In this document: one piece after another, positions 1 through 9,620 of the stretch | How positions within the stretch are numbered: the stretch's first letter is position 1 | How the letters are laid out: every line of letters starts with the position of its first letter | NCBI GenBank assembly: GCA_002682825.1 | Contig: NOKP01000003.1 | Coordinates: 1 to 64,000, forward strand | DNA length: 64,000 bases | Source of the DNA: Neonectria sp. B-13 | Taxonomy: Eukaryota > Ascomycota > Sordariomycetes > Hypocreales > Nectriaceae | Reading direction: 5' to 3' | The notes under the pieces: generated by a model | The model's input: the letters and a program-made list of their open reading frames with translations, nothing else | What the model was told of the DNA's origin: nothing | Databases searched by the model: none | Translations under genes and position numbers: made by a program

Positions 1-102
1 AAGGAAACAGAGAAATTCCAGTCTGCGTCACTTCGGCTATTATAGACAAAAGAGATGTTCGATCCAACCATTCTTCATTCTTCATTTTCGCCGCACTTGA
101 TT

Positions 103-509
103 TTAGATGAGCCCCTTTCGCAGGATGGGAGCCAGAATAGGCTTGCCCGATCGGTATGATTCGCGGAGGAAGAACTCAACCATGACATCGAGACCCAGCT
201 CAGACGCCTCGTCGAGCCACTTCTCGACGCCCCAGTGCTTGAGCGGCATGTTGAGCTTCTTGGTGTAGTAGGCGTGCAGCTCGCTGGGCTTGATCTTGAC
301 CTCCTGGCAGTAGTTGATGATGTGCAGGGGGTTCTCGGCGGCGGCGATCTTGTCACCGGCCTGGATCGCGGTGGTGACCATTCCCTCGGCCACCTCGTCG
401 ACCTCGATGATGTCCAGGTCGCCGTCGACAACGGTCTCGTCCATCTGAGGCACGGCGCGCATGGCCTTGCAGTACTTGTTCAGCACGGTGACCAGGTCAG
501 TATTGCGGG
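103..509 (-). pseudogene. Orphan C-terminal fragment of a PKS-NRPS / NRPS-like terminal reductase domain
   Basis: About 135 codons are open up to a stop at 103-105. The reading resembles the C-terminal end of the NAD(P)-dependent thioester reductase (SDR-type) domain that closes fungal PKS-NRPS hybrids and NRPS-like reductases. It has a segment reading AVPQMDE, then a DIIEVDEVAEGMV-like stretch, an NPLHIIN stretch, and a conserved-looking tail ending in ILRKGLI. A pyrimidine-rich tract followed by AG lies just upstream (acceptor near 510-511), as if this were the last exon of a longer gene. No earlier reductase, adenylation, condensation or ketosynthase sequence can be read on this strand further upstream (to about 1.7 kb), so the rest of the gene is missing. 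It is therefore most likely a relic. A small standalone gene starting inside the fragment cannot be excluded. The family assignment is from recalled similarity, not a search. Confidence 0.5.
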
Positions 510-619
510 CTTGGGTGGTACGACAAAAGAAAAAACAAGACCAATTTCCATAATGGCGAGAGAAGAGTACATAGTAGGAGAAGGTTTGCCGTAGCAGGTG
601 GTTGATGGGGTGAATCACG

Positions 620-1725
620 GATCCTGGACAGGGATTCGTTCATTGAGAGAAACGCCCACTTGCCGCCGCCGCTTTTTGTTTGCGTATATCGCAGCGGCCA
701 ATCACGGGTGCAAATCATAGCACATTGATACGCATTGTGAATTCGGCATCTGTCATGTGAAGATGGACATTAGATGTGCCGCACCTGCATCCTGTTGGTG
801 GCGTACCACCACTCCTCGTCAACGTGATACCTGATGTGTGCGTACTCTTGGTTGGGTAGTAAGTGTGTCCCCCACCAAGGAGCCGAACGCCCACTATACT
901 GTTGCCCCAGCAACACCGCCCGCCACCACCACAACAACCCCTCCCCCGGCGAGGATACCTCCACCACTGAGGAATACCTCCACCACTGAGCCGTCGTGGA
1001 CAGGGAAGAGCAGGCTCTATTGGTTGCTCGCAGTTCGCTATCGGATCATGTCAAGCGGGTCGTCCTCTCTTGACTAGGGCCCCAGATGAATACTGGGCGT
1101 CGACAACTCTGTTTCGCTGGCTCGTCGAAAGTATCGACTACTAACCCTGGCGCCCTACGCTCCGGACCGCAGGCATCCCTGCTCCGCGTGCCCTTCTTGC
1201 TCTTGGACATCTTTCCACAAAGGGAAAAGCAGAAGCAAGAAAAAGCAAAGGGTCCAGCTCTCTCTCTTGGGTCCGGGGTGCAAGTGCACAACCAACAAGC
1301 ACGGACACCTTTCGTCCGCTTCCCGTGTTGCTGCTCTCTCTTCCTCTCTCTGCCTCTCTCTCCCACCTTGTCTATCTCCGCTTCAGCACTTTGTTTCTTT
1401 GAGGCGGCCAGATATTCAGACCCACGAAGAGGGAACCCTGACGCAGAGGCAAGCTCGACATAGCAGAACGACCCCGCGACGATCTTTGGGGAAGTAGCGA
1501 ACGTCGATCGCAGTCTCACTTGCGACGTACTCTACCCGACGACGGGAGATCGCAGCATTCAACAACTTCTGGACAGCACACACCACGCCGGCGATGGTGA
1601 TCTGAAGGCATCGTCGGCGCAAGGGATGCTCGCTGAAGACTACGACGACGCTGACAAGCAGCAAGACAACATCAGCACAAACACCACCACGGTCGTCGAC
1701 CACTGCTATCTCTCCACCCACCACG
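620..1725. other. Intergenic / probable leader of the kelch-type gene
   Basis: No convincing coding sequence is seen on either strand. The stretch at about 1320-1400 is strongly C/T-rich (runs of CTCTCT), typical of fungal promoters and 5' leaders. It most likely holds the promoter and untranslated leader of the gene starting at 1726. Confidence 0.6.
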
Positions 1726-4700
1726 ATGGCTTCAACTACAAGAACCAGCAGCAGCCGAAGCCGCCGCGGCCACACCCGGCGGGCTTCGTCAACCACGGCT
1801 CTTAGCGCCGCCGCCCTACTATTCGCAACAACACCATTCGCCTCGGCGCACTCCTTCCCCTACGTTCCCACCCAGGTGCTCCTGGCCGGCCCCGCATGCG
1901 CCGACTCCATGACGCCCTGTGAGGGCAGCGATCTCGCCTACATCTTCCGCCAGACCGACGCCGGCGCCGTCGAGTTCCTCTCCCTCAACTTCTCCTCCAG
2001 CGTTAGCCAGGACCTCGATCTCGAGTCTCCGACGGGCGACAAGCTGCCCTTCCTCGATGGCGAGCCCAATACCACAGCCTTCGGCGCTGCGAGGACGCCC
2101 AATGGCACGCTGCTTGTGTATGCGGGAGACTGTGAAACCGGCGATGGCAACGTCTGGAGCTACACCGCCCAGGACGACGGATGGGTCAAGCGAGGCCTGG
2201 GCGACAGCGGCGATTCGACGCGGGCACCGTACTTCCTGGGCGGAACTGTGGCCTTCTCTTCGACGCTTGCGCCCGAGATGGACCAGCCCACCATATATAC
2301 CTACGGCGGCATGTGCAGCAGCCCTACGGACAACGAGACAGAGTGGCAGGGTGCTGCCAACTACACCAAGTCGATGCTGAGTCTCGCGCCAAAGAAGGAG
2401 GAAGCCGACACACCCTATACCCTCAGCGTCGCCTCAAGCGCCGGCCCGCGCACGCCCATCGCCGGCTTCACCCTGACGGGCCTGACCCCCTCCATGACCA
2501 ATAAGTCTGGGATTGTGACACAGCAGGCCAGCTGGGTGTTGCTGGGCGGACACTCGCAGACGGCGTTTATTAATATGAGCACCGCTGCCGTGTGGAACCT
2601 GCCCGCCGAGTCGTGGACGTATGTGAATATCCAGGCGCCAGACGAGAGCCAGCGCAGTACCGACCTTGCTGTAAAGGAAAAAAGTAGCAACGAGAAGACG
2701 GCTAGTCGTCGGGCTACGACTGTTGAAGATGTTTATAGCCGGTCCGGCCACACAGCAACTTTGAGCGAGGACGGCCTGTCTATTGTCGTGCTCGGTGGCT
2801 GGGTTGGAGACGTTGAGACGCCTGCCGAGCCGCAGCTGGCCATACTCGAGATGAGCGAGGCGTATAGCGGATGGCAGTGGAGCATCCCGGCCAAGCAACC
2901 CGAGGCCGACCTCTACGGCCATGGATCAGCGGTGCTCCCCGGAAACGTCATGATGGTCTACGGCGGGTGGGAGATCAGCTCCTCTTCCAGCAAGAACAAG
3001 CGCCAGGAGTCGACATCACCCCGGTTTTTGAACCTCACATCGATGACTTGGACGTCGTCCTATGAGAACCCTGATGCCGATCGCGAGGCTACCGACGACG
3101 GCAACGCGCCCAAGGAAGGCGGCAAGCCCAATGCGAAGCGCCTGGGACTCGGTCTCGGGTTGGGGTTTGGTCTAGCCGCCGTCCTTGCCGTCGCGGGCCT
3201 CGTTGGTTTCTGCTGCTTCAAGAAGCATAAGCGCCGCCGTGAAAACCGCGAGAAGGCCGTCCGAGCACTGTCTCAGGATGCGAGTCACTTCCTCCCTGAT
3301 CATGACGAGATGGTTGAGCGTGACGACGATCCATGGGGTACTGGCGGATGGTATACTGGTCAGGATCCTTACTCGGCCGGCGAGCGATCACTGGGCTACG
3401 AGTCGCTCCGACCCCAGCGGAGCGTTTCCTTTGCAGGTCCGTTGCCGGGACTGCATATCCCAAGGAAGCCCGTAGTGAAACAGCTGCGCGGAGGTTATGT
3501 GCAGACGGCGACACGTCCGACGAGCTTTGTGGCTACCCCTGGGCGCATTCATCCTATCTATGAGGACGACGAAGAGGAGTCGTACCACCAAGCGTTCAAG
3601 GAGGAGGTTCACACGCCTACCTCAGATGCTCCTTCGGACCCTTTCCAGACGCCTACCCAGAATAACAACGTGCCACCGCCTCTCTTCGCATCTGGTGGTC
3701 GGGGCTCCGCCACGCCAAGCCCGGAGGGACCACGACATGACCCGGAGGTGCAGGACTGGGTGTCGGACGTGGATGCCGCAGACGCCATGTTGGCGAGGAT
3801 GAACAGTCGGGGTCCTCAAGGCCGTGGGTCACCTACGCGACGCGGCTCTTATCGAGCGGTTTCCCTGCGTGACGATGAGTCCCGGAGCGGATCGAACTTG
3901 TCGGAGTCGACGCGCAGCACGACGGATAGCTTGAAGCAGTCGTCTCTAAGCCGACGGATCAGTACCCTTAGCCCGCTGTTGATGGGAGGGGGGGTTGAAC
4001 ACCCCAAGCCCGGCAGTTCGTCTTCGAGCAGCTACAACACCGCCCGGTCTTCGTTTGGGGCATTGCAGGCCGAAGGACCTTCGCTGCTCATGGGTCGCGG
4101 CACTGGAGGCGGCTACGACGAGGATGACCCCCCTCAACCTTCATCACCATCCAAGTCGAAGCCTCGCCGAGGCTGGCTTGGGTCTCTGCGGCGTGTCTTC
4201 TCCAACTCCAGCACGCCCACGTCGTCCCGCGAGGACATGTCCCAAGTTCGCCGGTCCTTTGACCAGGAGCCCGTGGGCGGTGATTATGAGCCCGGGTTGG
4301 TAGGCCTTCACGGTGAGCTTCTTAGGCGGAAGCAGGGTCGACAGGGCTGGGAGGAGGGTGGCGAAGGGCCACTTGGGACCGGGACAGCACCGTCTGCGGA
4401 GCCCTCGCCTGAGTCGGACTGGGACATTGAGCGGGCCGTGGAGCAGCGGCTCGTGCAGGTCATGTTCACGGTGCCGCGGGAGCGCCTGCGCGTGGTAAAC
4501 GGAGACGCGGATGGATCTGATGAGGAAATCCCCGTGCAGCCGCAATCAGCGGTGCTCGTGGACCCGGAGAAGGAGAGCCGACGATCAACGGATGTAGGTA
4601 GCATCCGCGAGAAAGTACTCGGGAGAGACGATGAGCTGCGTGTGAAGGATGACGAGAAGATGGACGAAAAGCCCGACCCAGTGCTCTATGAGAAGACAGA

Positions 4701-5136
4701 GGCGCCTTCGGACGAGTCGCCCCCTTATGATGAGAAGCACTTCCACCGTGAGGAACAACAAGACCTGCCACGATCACCACCACCTCTTCATCTTCAACCC
4801 GTCCGCCCTCTCTTCCACCACCAGCCGCCCTCGCCATCACCATCACCACCGCTCGAGACCAATACTCACTCCCACGCTCGCAACCTCTCGTCCGACACGG
4901 CCGACACGGTGCCCTACATGCACCACCTCGACCTGGCACCTCTCGAGACACGCTTCTCCCACGAAACCGACGACTCCATGGGCCGCAGGTCCTCAGGCAT
5001 CGTCATGGAGGCCGAGGCCGTGCCGTTGACGCGCGAGCGGGCCCGGACAACACGGGTGTTGCAGATGGTCGATAGCTTCGAGACGTTGAGCCGCGATGGA
5101 AGCCGCGAGGGAAGCCCGACGCGGGACAAGAACTAG
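1726..5136 (+). CDS. Kelch-type beta-propeller single-pass membrane protein
   Basis: A single exon encodes 1136 residues. The N-terminus has a basic stretch followed by a hydrophobic segment rich in Ala/Leu (about residues 25-42), read as a signal peptide or signal anchor. The ectodomain (about 45-470) has several N-glycosylation sequons (for example NTT, NGT, NMS). It also has Gly-Gly doublets typical of kelch blades, near residues 194 (YGGM), 273 (LGGH), 356 (LGGW) and 413 (YGGW). A Gly/Leu/Ala-rich membrane segment at about 473-500 is followed by a basic stop-transfer cluster (KKHKRRR). The remaining roughly 630 residues are a Ser/Pro/Asp-rich, probably disordered cytosolic tail. The layout fits fungal galactose-oxidase/kelch proteins of unknown substrate. 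A role as a surface receptor or scaffold is inference. It converges with the PLC-like gene downstream. Confidence 0.85.
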   Translation: MASTTRTSSSRSRRGHTRRASSTTALSAAALLFATTPFASAHSFPYVPTQVLLAGPACADSMTPCEGSDLAYIFRQTDAGAVEFLSLNFSSSVSQDLDLESPTGDKLPFLDGEPNTTAFGAARTPNGTLLVYAGDCETGDGNVWSYTAQDDGWVKRGLGDSGDSTRAPYFLGGTVAFSSTLAPEMDQPTIYTYGGMCSSPTDNETEWQGAANYTKSMLSLAPKKEEADTPYTLSVASSAGPRTPIAGFTLTGLTPSMTNKSGIVTQQASWVLLGGHSQTAFINMSTAAVWNLPAESWTYVNIQAPDESQRSTDLAVKEKSSNEKTASRRATTVEDVYSRSGHTATLSEDGLSIVVLGGWVGDVETPAEPQLAILEMSEAYSGWQWSIPAKQPEADLYGHGSAVLPGNVMMVYGGWEISSSSSKNKRQESTSPRFLNLTSMTWTSSYENPDADREATDDGNAPKEGGKPNAKRLGLGLGLGFGLAAVLAVAGLVGFCCFKKHKRRRENREKAVRALSQDASHFLPDHDEMVERDDDPWGTGGWYTGQDPYSAGERSLGYESLRPQRSVSFAGPLPGLHIPRKPVVKQLRGGYVQTATRPTSFVATPGRIHPIYEDDEEESYHQAFKEEVHTPTSDAPSDPFQTPTQNNNVPPPLFASGGRGSATPSPEGPRHDPEVQDWVSDVDAADAMLARMNSRGPQGRGSPTRRGSYRAVSLRDDESRSGSNLSESTRSTTDSLKQSSLSRRISTLSPLLMGGGVEHPKPGSSSSSSYNTARSSFGALQAEGPSLLMGRGTGGGYDEDDPPQPSSPSKSKPRRGWLGSLRRVFSNSSTPTSSREDMSQVRRSFDQEPVGGDYEPGLVGLHGELLRRKQGRQGWEEGGEGPLGTGTAPSAEPSPESDWDIERAVEQRLVQVMFTVPRERLRVVNGDADGSDEEIPVQPQSAVLVDPEKESRRSTDVGSIREKVLGRDDELRVKDDEKMDEKPDPVLYEKTEAPSDESPPYDEKHFHREEQQDLPRSPPPLHLQPVRPLFHHQPPSPSPSPPLETNTHSHARNLSSDTADTVPYMHHLDLAPLETRFSHETDDSMGRRSSGIVMEAEAVPLTRERARTTRVLQMVDSFETLSRDGSREGSPTRDKN

Positions 5137-6305
5137 ACAGCTCCGAGCTCAACATGTGATATGGACATGGGACAAGGCGAGCTATCGAACGGGGAGTTGC
5201 CACTCACGGCTGGCGTCTGGTTTCTGAATTCCGTCTAAGCTAGGAGCAAACGGAAGGCTTCTTTGGGGACTTTGACTTTTGCTACATGGGCTTGGGAACC
5301 GGGGTTATCAGGAAACGCGGGTTTTGTTATTTACGCCGTGATGGACGGAGATATGGGATTGTATGTATTGTATGTAAGGGACTGGGCATGTATCTAGGGT
5401 GCATATGTCCGCGCAAGGACGACATTCACATAGCATAGTCATGCAGGAAGCGTAAGACTCCCGAGAGCAGATGAGGCATGGGCCATGATTCGAGGATTGT
5501 GCTTTGGGATCGGGATTGCTGGTTTAGGGATTTCTTGGGAGTTGAAGCGGAAGGATAGCGGATCAGGAGATCAACCGGCACAATTGAGATTAATTCACTC
5601 GTTACTCAAGGCATATGCTTGTCCCAGGTTCCATCTGGTCCCTAGTCTAGTTTGCTGGACCGTTTCGTACTGTTCTTTGTATTGTTCTTTGCGGTATCGA
5701 GTCTCGATCGGTATGGAACATCGAGGCGTCATCACCGCCTTCTTCTCTTGTGTTAACCGAAGTGTCCGTAACGCCCGACTGGTGGCTCGGCGAATGCGAT
5801 GCCAACGCATCCGGGGGGTGCATCGTGCTTTTTCAAGTTTTTTCTTCTAACTAGGGGGGGGGGGGGGGCAAACAACGAGACCAATTATTATTAAACCGAG
5901 AGTCCGGAGGCGGTACGCGGTCCTCAGCTCAACCCAAGGGTGTGTATATACGGACAATTGTGAGGAGACGGATGGGACGAATACGTGTTATGTCGAAGCT
6001 TGTCCCTGACGATCCGCATCAGCTCGCCAGCTCGTCCCCTGATGAAACGCGCAACCGGCGCCACCGGCTCCACGTCAGACGCAGGGGGCGGGTCCGGGTT
6101 GGTTAATCAGCGGGGGGAAGGAAGGGGAAAATCCTCATTTCGAGAATGCGGAAGGAAGTGAGATCATAGCCATCGTCGATTTGCGGTTGTTTGTGAGGAT
6201 TGGGTTGGTTAGGCTTGGAAATTGGAGGAGCGTGTGTTGGCTGCTGACGGTCGGGTTGTGGATGCAGGTCCGTTGTGGCTTGTTTTCCCCCATGGAAGAT
6301 CGCCC
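5137..6305. other. Convergent intergenic region, two 3' flanks
   Basis: This region lies between two converging genes. No convincing ORF is seen; the 121-codon ORF at 5485-5850 has no recognisable family. It contains a homopolymer G tract (separate entry) and should hold both 3' untranslated regions. Confidence 0.6.
5854..5868 (+). repeat. Poly-G tract of 15
   Basis: An uninterrupted run of 15 G sits in the intergenic region between the kelch and PLC genes. Such a tract is prone to slippage and to assembly or sequencing length error, and could form a G-rich structure. Confidence 0.95.
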
Positions 6306-7433
6306 TCACCAGTCTTTTGATAATTGCGATGACCACGGCGCCGGAGCGCGCTTCTGCAACTTGTGCTGTAGGGGCTTGTTCCACCGCAGAATGGCCTCGA
6401 TGAACCTCCGGCCGGGGAAGTCGATGATGATGATGCCGGTGCGGGTGGCGTCGGGGATGTGCTCAAAATCCTCGATCCACTGGCCCGTCATGGTATTCAT
6501 TCCCGTCACGGTCCGGTTCAAAGGCCCCGCGGCGGCCTCGATGGGTAACACACCGATCGACGCGGAGATGTGAGCAAGAAACAGGAGGGTGTTGTCGTGG
6601 GCGGCCTCGGCGGCGAACTCGAGGGCCTCACGGATGGCCGTCCACTTGTCGGCGAGGTGATAGATGTCAGGGATGATCCAGTAGTCCTCCAGGAACATCT
6701 GGTCGCTCTCCCACTTGAGGCCGTACGGGCCGTTGACGTCCGGGAACTGCTGCAAGATGAAGATCCTGGAGCGCAATTCGCCGAGCGTGGGCAGTGGTGT
6801 GGTGCGATTGTAGATGTAGAGGTGGCTCGTGGAGCCGGCGATGGTCCGGCTATCTTCGTAGCGGTAGCGGTTGAAGGCGTCCTCGAAGGTGATGGTGTTG
6901 GCATGGCCGATGGGATTGCCTTCCTGCTTTAGGCGCATGACGATGGCCTCAGAGGGGTTCGCGTCGAGGAACTCAAACATGCCGAGGAGGACGTCGCTGA
7001 AGCTGAAGCCGGTGTAGCCATTGGCGTGGTATATCTGCAGCTCGTCGTCGCGCAGGCGGGCTCTGATGTCGAAGTATCGCAGGCCGGCGTCCAGCTGCAT
7101 GCTGAGATTCCAGTTCTGGCACTGCAGGCTTTCGGAGCCAATGGCGTAGGTCATGGTGTCGTGGGTGCCGGGGATGCTGAGGCTGGAGAGGAAGACGTCG
7201 TCGGGGAGATCGCCCATCCAGGCCGGGTTGTAGGCGAGGTCGGCGTCGAAGCTGTAGGCGCTCTCGTAGCCGTGGTAGCAGACGCCGGCGCCCGGGACCA
7301 TGCAGGGCGCCATGGTGAGCAGCATGTAGAGGAGGATCATGATGAAGAGCACGGTGGCGGAGATGAGGAGCGACAGCCGGCGCGGGAGGCCGGGCAGTCT
7401 GGAGAGGGCGGAGCATCCGGCGATGGTGGGCAT
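6306..7433 (-). CDS. Membrane-anchored PI-PLC X-domain (bacterial-type phosphatidylinositol phospholipase C-like) protein
   Basis: A single exon encodes 376 residues. A hydrophobic anchor lies at about residues 21-41. The lumenal or extracellular part carries the PI-PLC X-like TIM-barrel signatures. His91 sits in the motif IPGTHDT (general base in the family), Asp122 and Arg124 in FDIRAR, and a second His at 136 in IYHANGY. The length fits bacterial/fungal single-domain enzymes that cleave phosphatidylinositol or GPI headgroups without calcium, and there are no EF-hand, C2 or Y domains. Start choice: the frame stays open upstream to 7733 but begins there with GTG and reads as Pro-rich, so I take the ATG at 7431-7433, which has an A at -3. 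Several N-glycosylation sites agree with secretory entry. The substrate is not established. Confidence 0.85.
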   Translation of the reverse strand: MPTIAGCSALSRLPGLPRRLSLLISATVLFIMILLYMLLTMAPCMVPGAGVCYHGYESAYSFDADLAYNPAWMGDLPDDVFLSSLSIPGTHDTMTYAIGSESLQCQNWNLSMQLDAGLRYFDIRARLRDDELQIYHANGYTGFSFSDVLLGMFEFLDANPSEAIVMRLKQEGNPIGHANTITFEDAFNRYRYEDSRTIAGSTSHLYIYNRTTPLPTLGELRSRIFILQQFPDVNGPYGLKWESDQMFLEDYWIIPDIYHLADKWTAIREALEFAAEAAHDNTLLFLAHISASIGVLPIEAAAGPLNRTVTGMNTMTGQWIEDFEHIPDATRTGIIIIDFPGRRFIEAILRWNKPLQHKLQKRAPAPWSSQLSKDW

Positions 7434-9600
7434 TTTGATGGACGGTTCGCTCGGAGATGGAGGGAATTGGGGAGAAGGGCGGGGAGGGACGGGGCCGGAG
7501 GTGGGGCCGTAGAGCAGCTCCGTCACATTTGAGAGGGAAGGTATCTCGGGTTCTGGCGAAGGTGGTTGGACGGGCTTTGGAAGGAGGAACTGTGACGGTT
7601 GGTGGGTTGACGTCTGGCGAGTCGGCGATGGCGGCGGCGGAAAGGAGACGACGAGTTGGAGATGGAGTTCGTCACGGCTTCGGCGCGTCGGGAGCTTGGG
7701 CCCGTCCGGGGGACGCACCTGCCCACCTGCCACGAACTCGGCCTAAGAGTGGTCAGAACTTCAGAGGCCTGCGGTCACATCATGACGGGCTGTTTTCTTT
7801 TGTGGGGCCAGGTCACAAGGGACAAGGGGGGGGACTAATACGAGCCAAGCATGTCGACATTGAGGCCGCATTTGATGGCATTGTCTCGATTCTGGCATCG
7901 AGGTTGGGGTCGAGTTTGTTCTGGAGGGTTCTCGTGATGGCTTCATGTCTGGAAATACACCAGAGCAAGTTGGCTGTGTGCTCAAGGGCTTCTAGATAGA
8001 TTAGATACGCTTCCCCCTGTCAAGCTCTGATCTTTAGGTGCCTTAGCTAATCATGGTTGCGCTCTTGGGGACCTCGGTCGGCATCCACGGTCTCGGCCTA
8101 GCACCTCAGTGAGACTCAATCAATCAGGGCATCCAATGAAAGAAGCCGATTGTGGCTGCCGACCGCATGCTGAGAGCATATGCAGTCGAGGTATCTATCG
8201 GTCTCTATCTCCGGCAGCTCAGGCTTGGGTTTGTGCCGCATCTGCTAATCTACATATTTTGACTTTATTCGTGCACCTCTTCGATCAAGAGCCTGCCGCA
8301 CTGCAACGGGATGAGGCGGCGGGGCCAGTGTATATAGCGGCATGGTTGACTTTGAGGCATGACGCCCAAACGACAAATCTTGGTGGCACAGAGTTAGTTT
8401 TCTGTTCCCCCGCCGTACTGTTCACGGCGCCACTGCTGGGAAACGGGCCGGAGTGCGGCGCCGGGCGGGTGCGGTTGCGGACGGCTTGCGGCTTGCGGAC
8501 GGGCCAGGAAACGGCCAGACTGTTATCCAGACCTACATTGTTCGTACGTACAGAGAGAGGTATTGTGGTTCGTACAGACAGCTGTGCTTTGTCACCCTCC
8601 TTCGACTCACTTCGAAACGAACGGGTGTACCAATACGCATCCAGTACCTCTCCCTCTCTGTTGTCCTGTGATTGCCTCTCGTCCGCTTGCACCGGCTCGA
8701 GACCTCGAACCACGCGGGCGTCTCCAGACTTTGCAGCCGGTGGCGGTTCGTTTGCAGCAGGTGGGACTAGACGGGCTGACTCTGTGCAGCGTCAACCAAC
8801 CTCCTCCATGACGGACATGACGGCACCGCTAGGATGGCGAGAGCCGGGAAATGCTGCGAGATTCGCCAGCATCACACAACCAGACCAGGCATTCCAGGTT
8901 GTCACCCCGAAGGCGTGCAGGCCAAGTCAGTCACTCGGCCCTTCGTATCACGTATCACCGCTCCAAATAGGGTCCGCCGGATCTGTTGCCATGCAGCCCA
9001 CACAAAGGAACAGAACTGGCGAACCCACCAATACGGGAGGCCAAAGTCGCCATCTTCTCTCCCCTGCGCCGCCGCTTTACGAACCTCAAGGAGTCAAAGT
9101 ACGGATACTTGGTGAGGGTGTTCCTCCCCCTCCCGCGGCAGGGTGCGGCTCGCCCGATGGGACGACCTCCCCGCCAATCTGCAAACTAAAACTGCTGGTC
9201 GAGCTTGTTGTGGTTTAAACGGTCGCGGCCCATGGTGCACATCGTTAGTGGTGAACTTGTCGATAATGATGCGAGCCAGTTCGCCAAGTGACGGCTTCGG
9301 CGGGGGCGGCGTAGATGATGCCACCCCGTCCGATCTCGAGTACATGTAACATGACCGACAACCTTGTTGTCCACTTCTGCCGTCGTTTGCTACAGAGCCA
9401 AGAACGGCACTCCGGAGTCGGGATGGTCGAGATAAAGGGAACTTGCCAGGGTACTTTTCGACTCCATCGACGTGCATCGTCCGCATTGACGGCTCCTCTA
9501 CTTCCTCCCTGGGATCTGGCTCCATACCCTCTTTCTCCTCCCCCCACGCATCATCTAGTCCCGTTGCGTGACTGTATCTGTGCCTTCAAATCAGGCAGGC

Positions 9601-9620
9601 AAAAAAAAAAAGAAAAAAAA
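9601..9620 (+). repeat. A-rich homopolymer tract
   Basis: Eleven A, one G and eight A in a row, followed by a short GA run, within non-coding DNA. It is probably a promoter-type poly(dA:dT) element or a neutral low-complexity tract. Confidence 0.9.

Noticed and set aside
7434..7733. N-terminal extension of the PLC-like protein
   Set aside because: It begins with GTG and reads as Pro-rich leader upstream of a clean membrane anchor.
8109..9218. 369-codon ORF on the plus strand
   Set aside because: No signal sequence, domain, hydrophobic pattern or splice support. The reading has even, random-like composition and lies in a GC-biased region where long chance ORFs occur.
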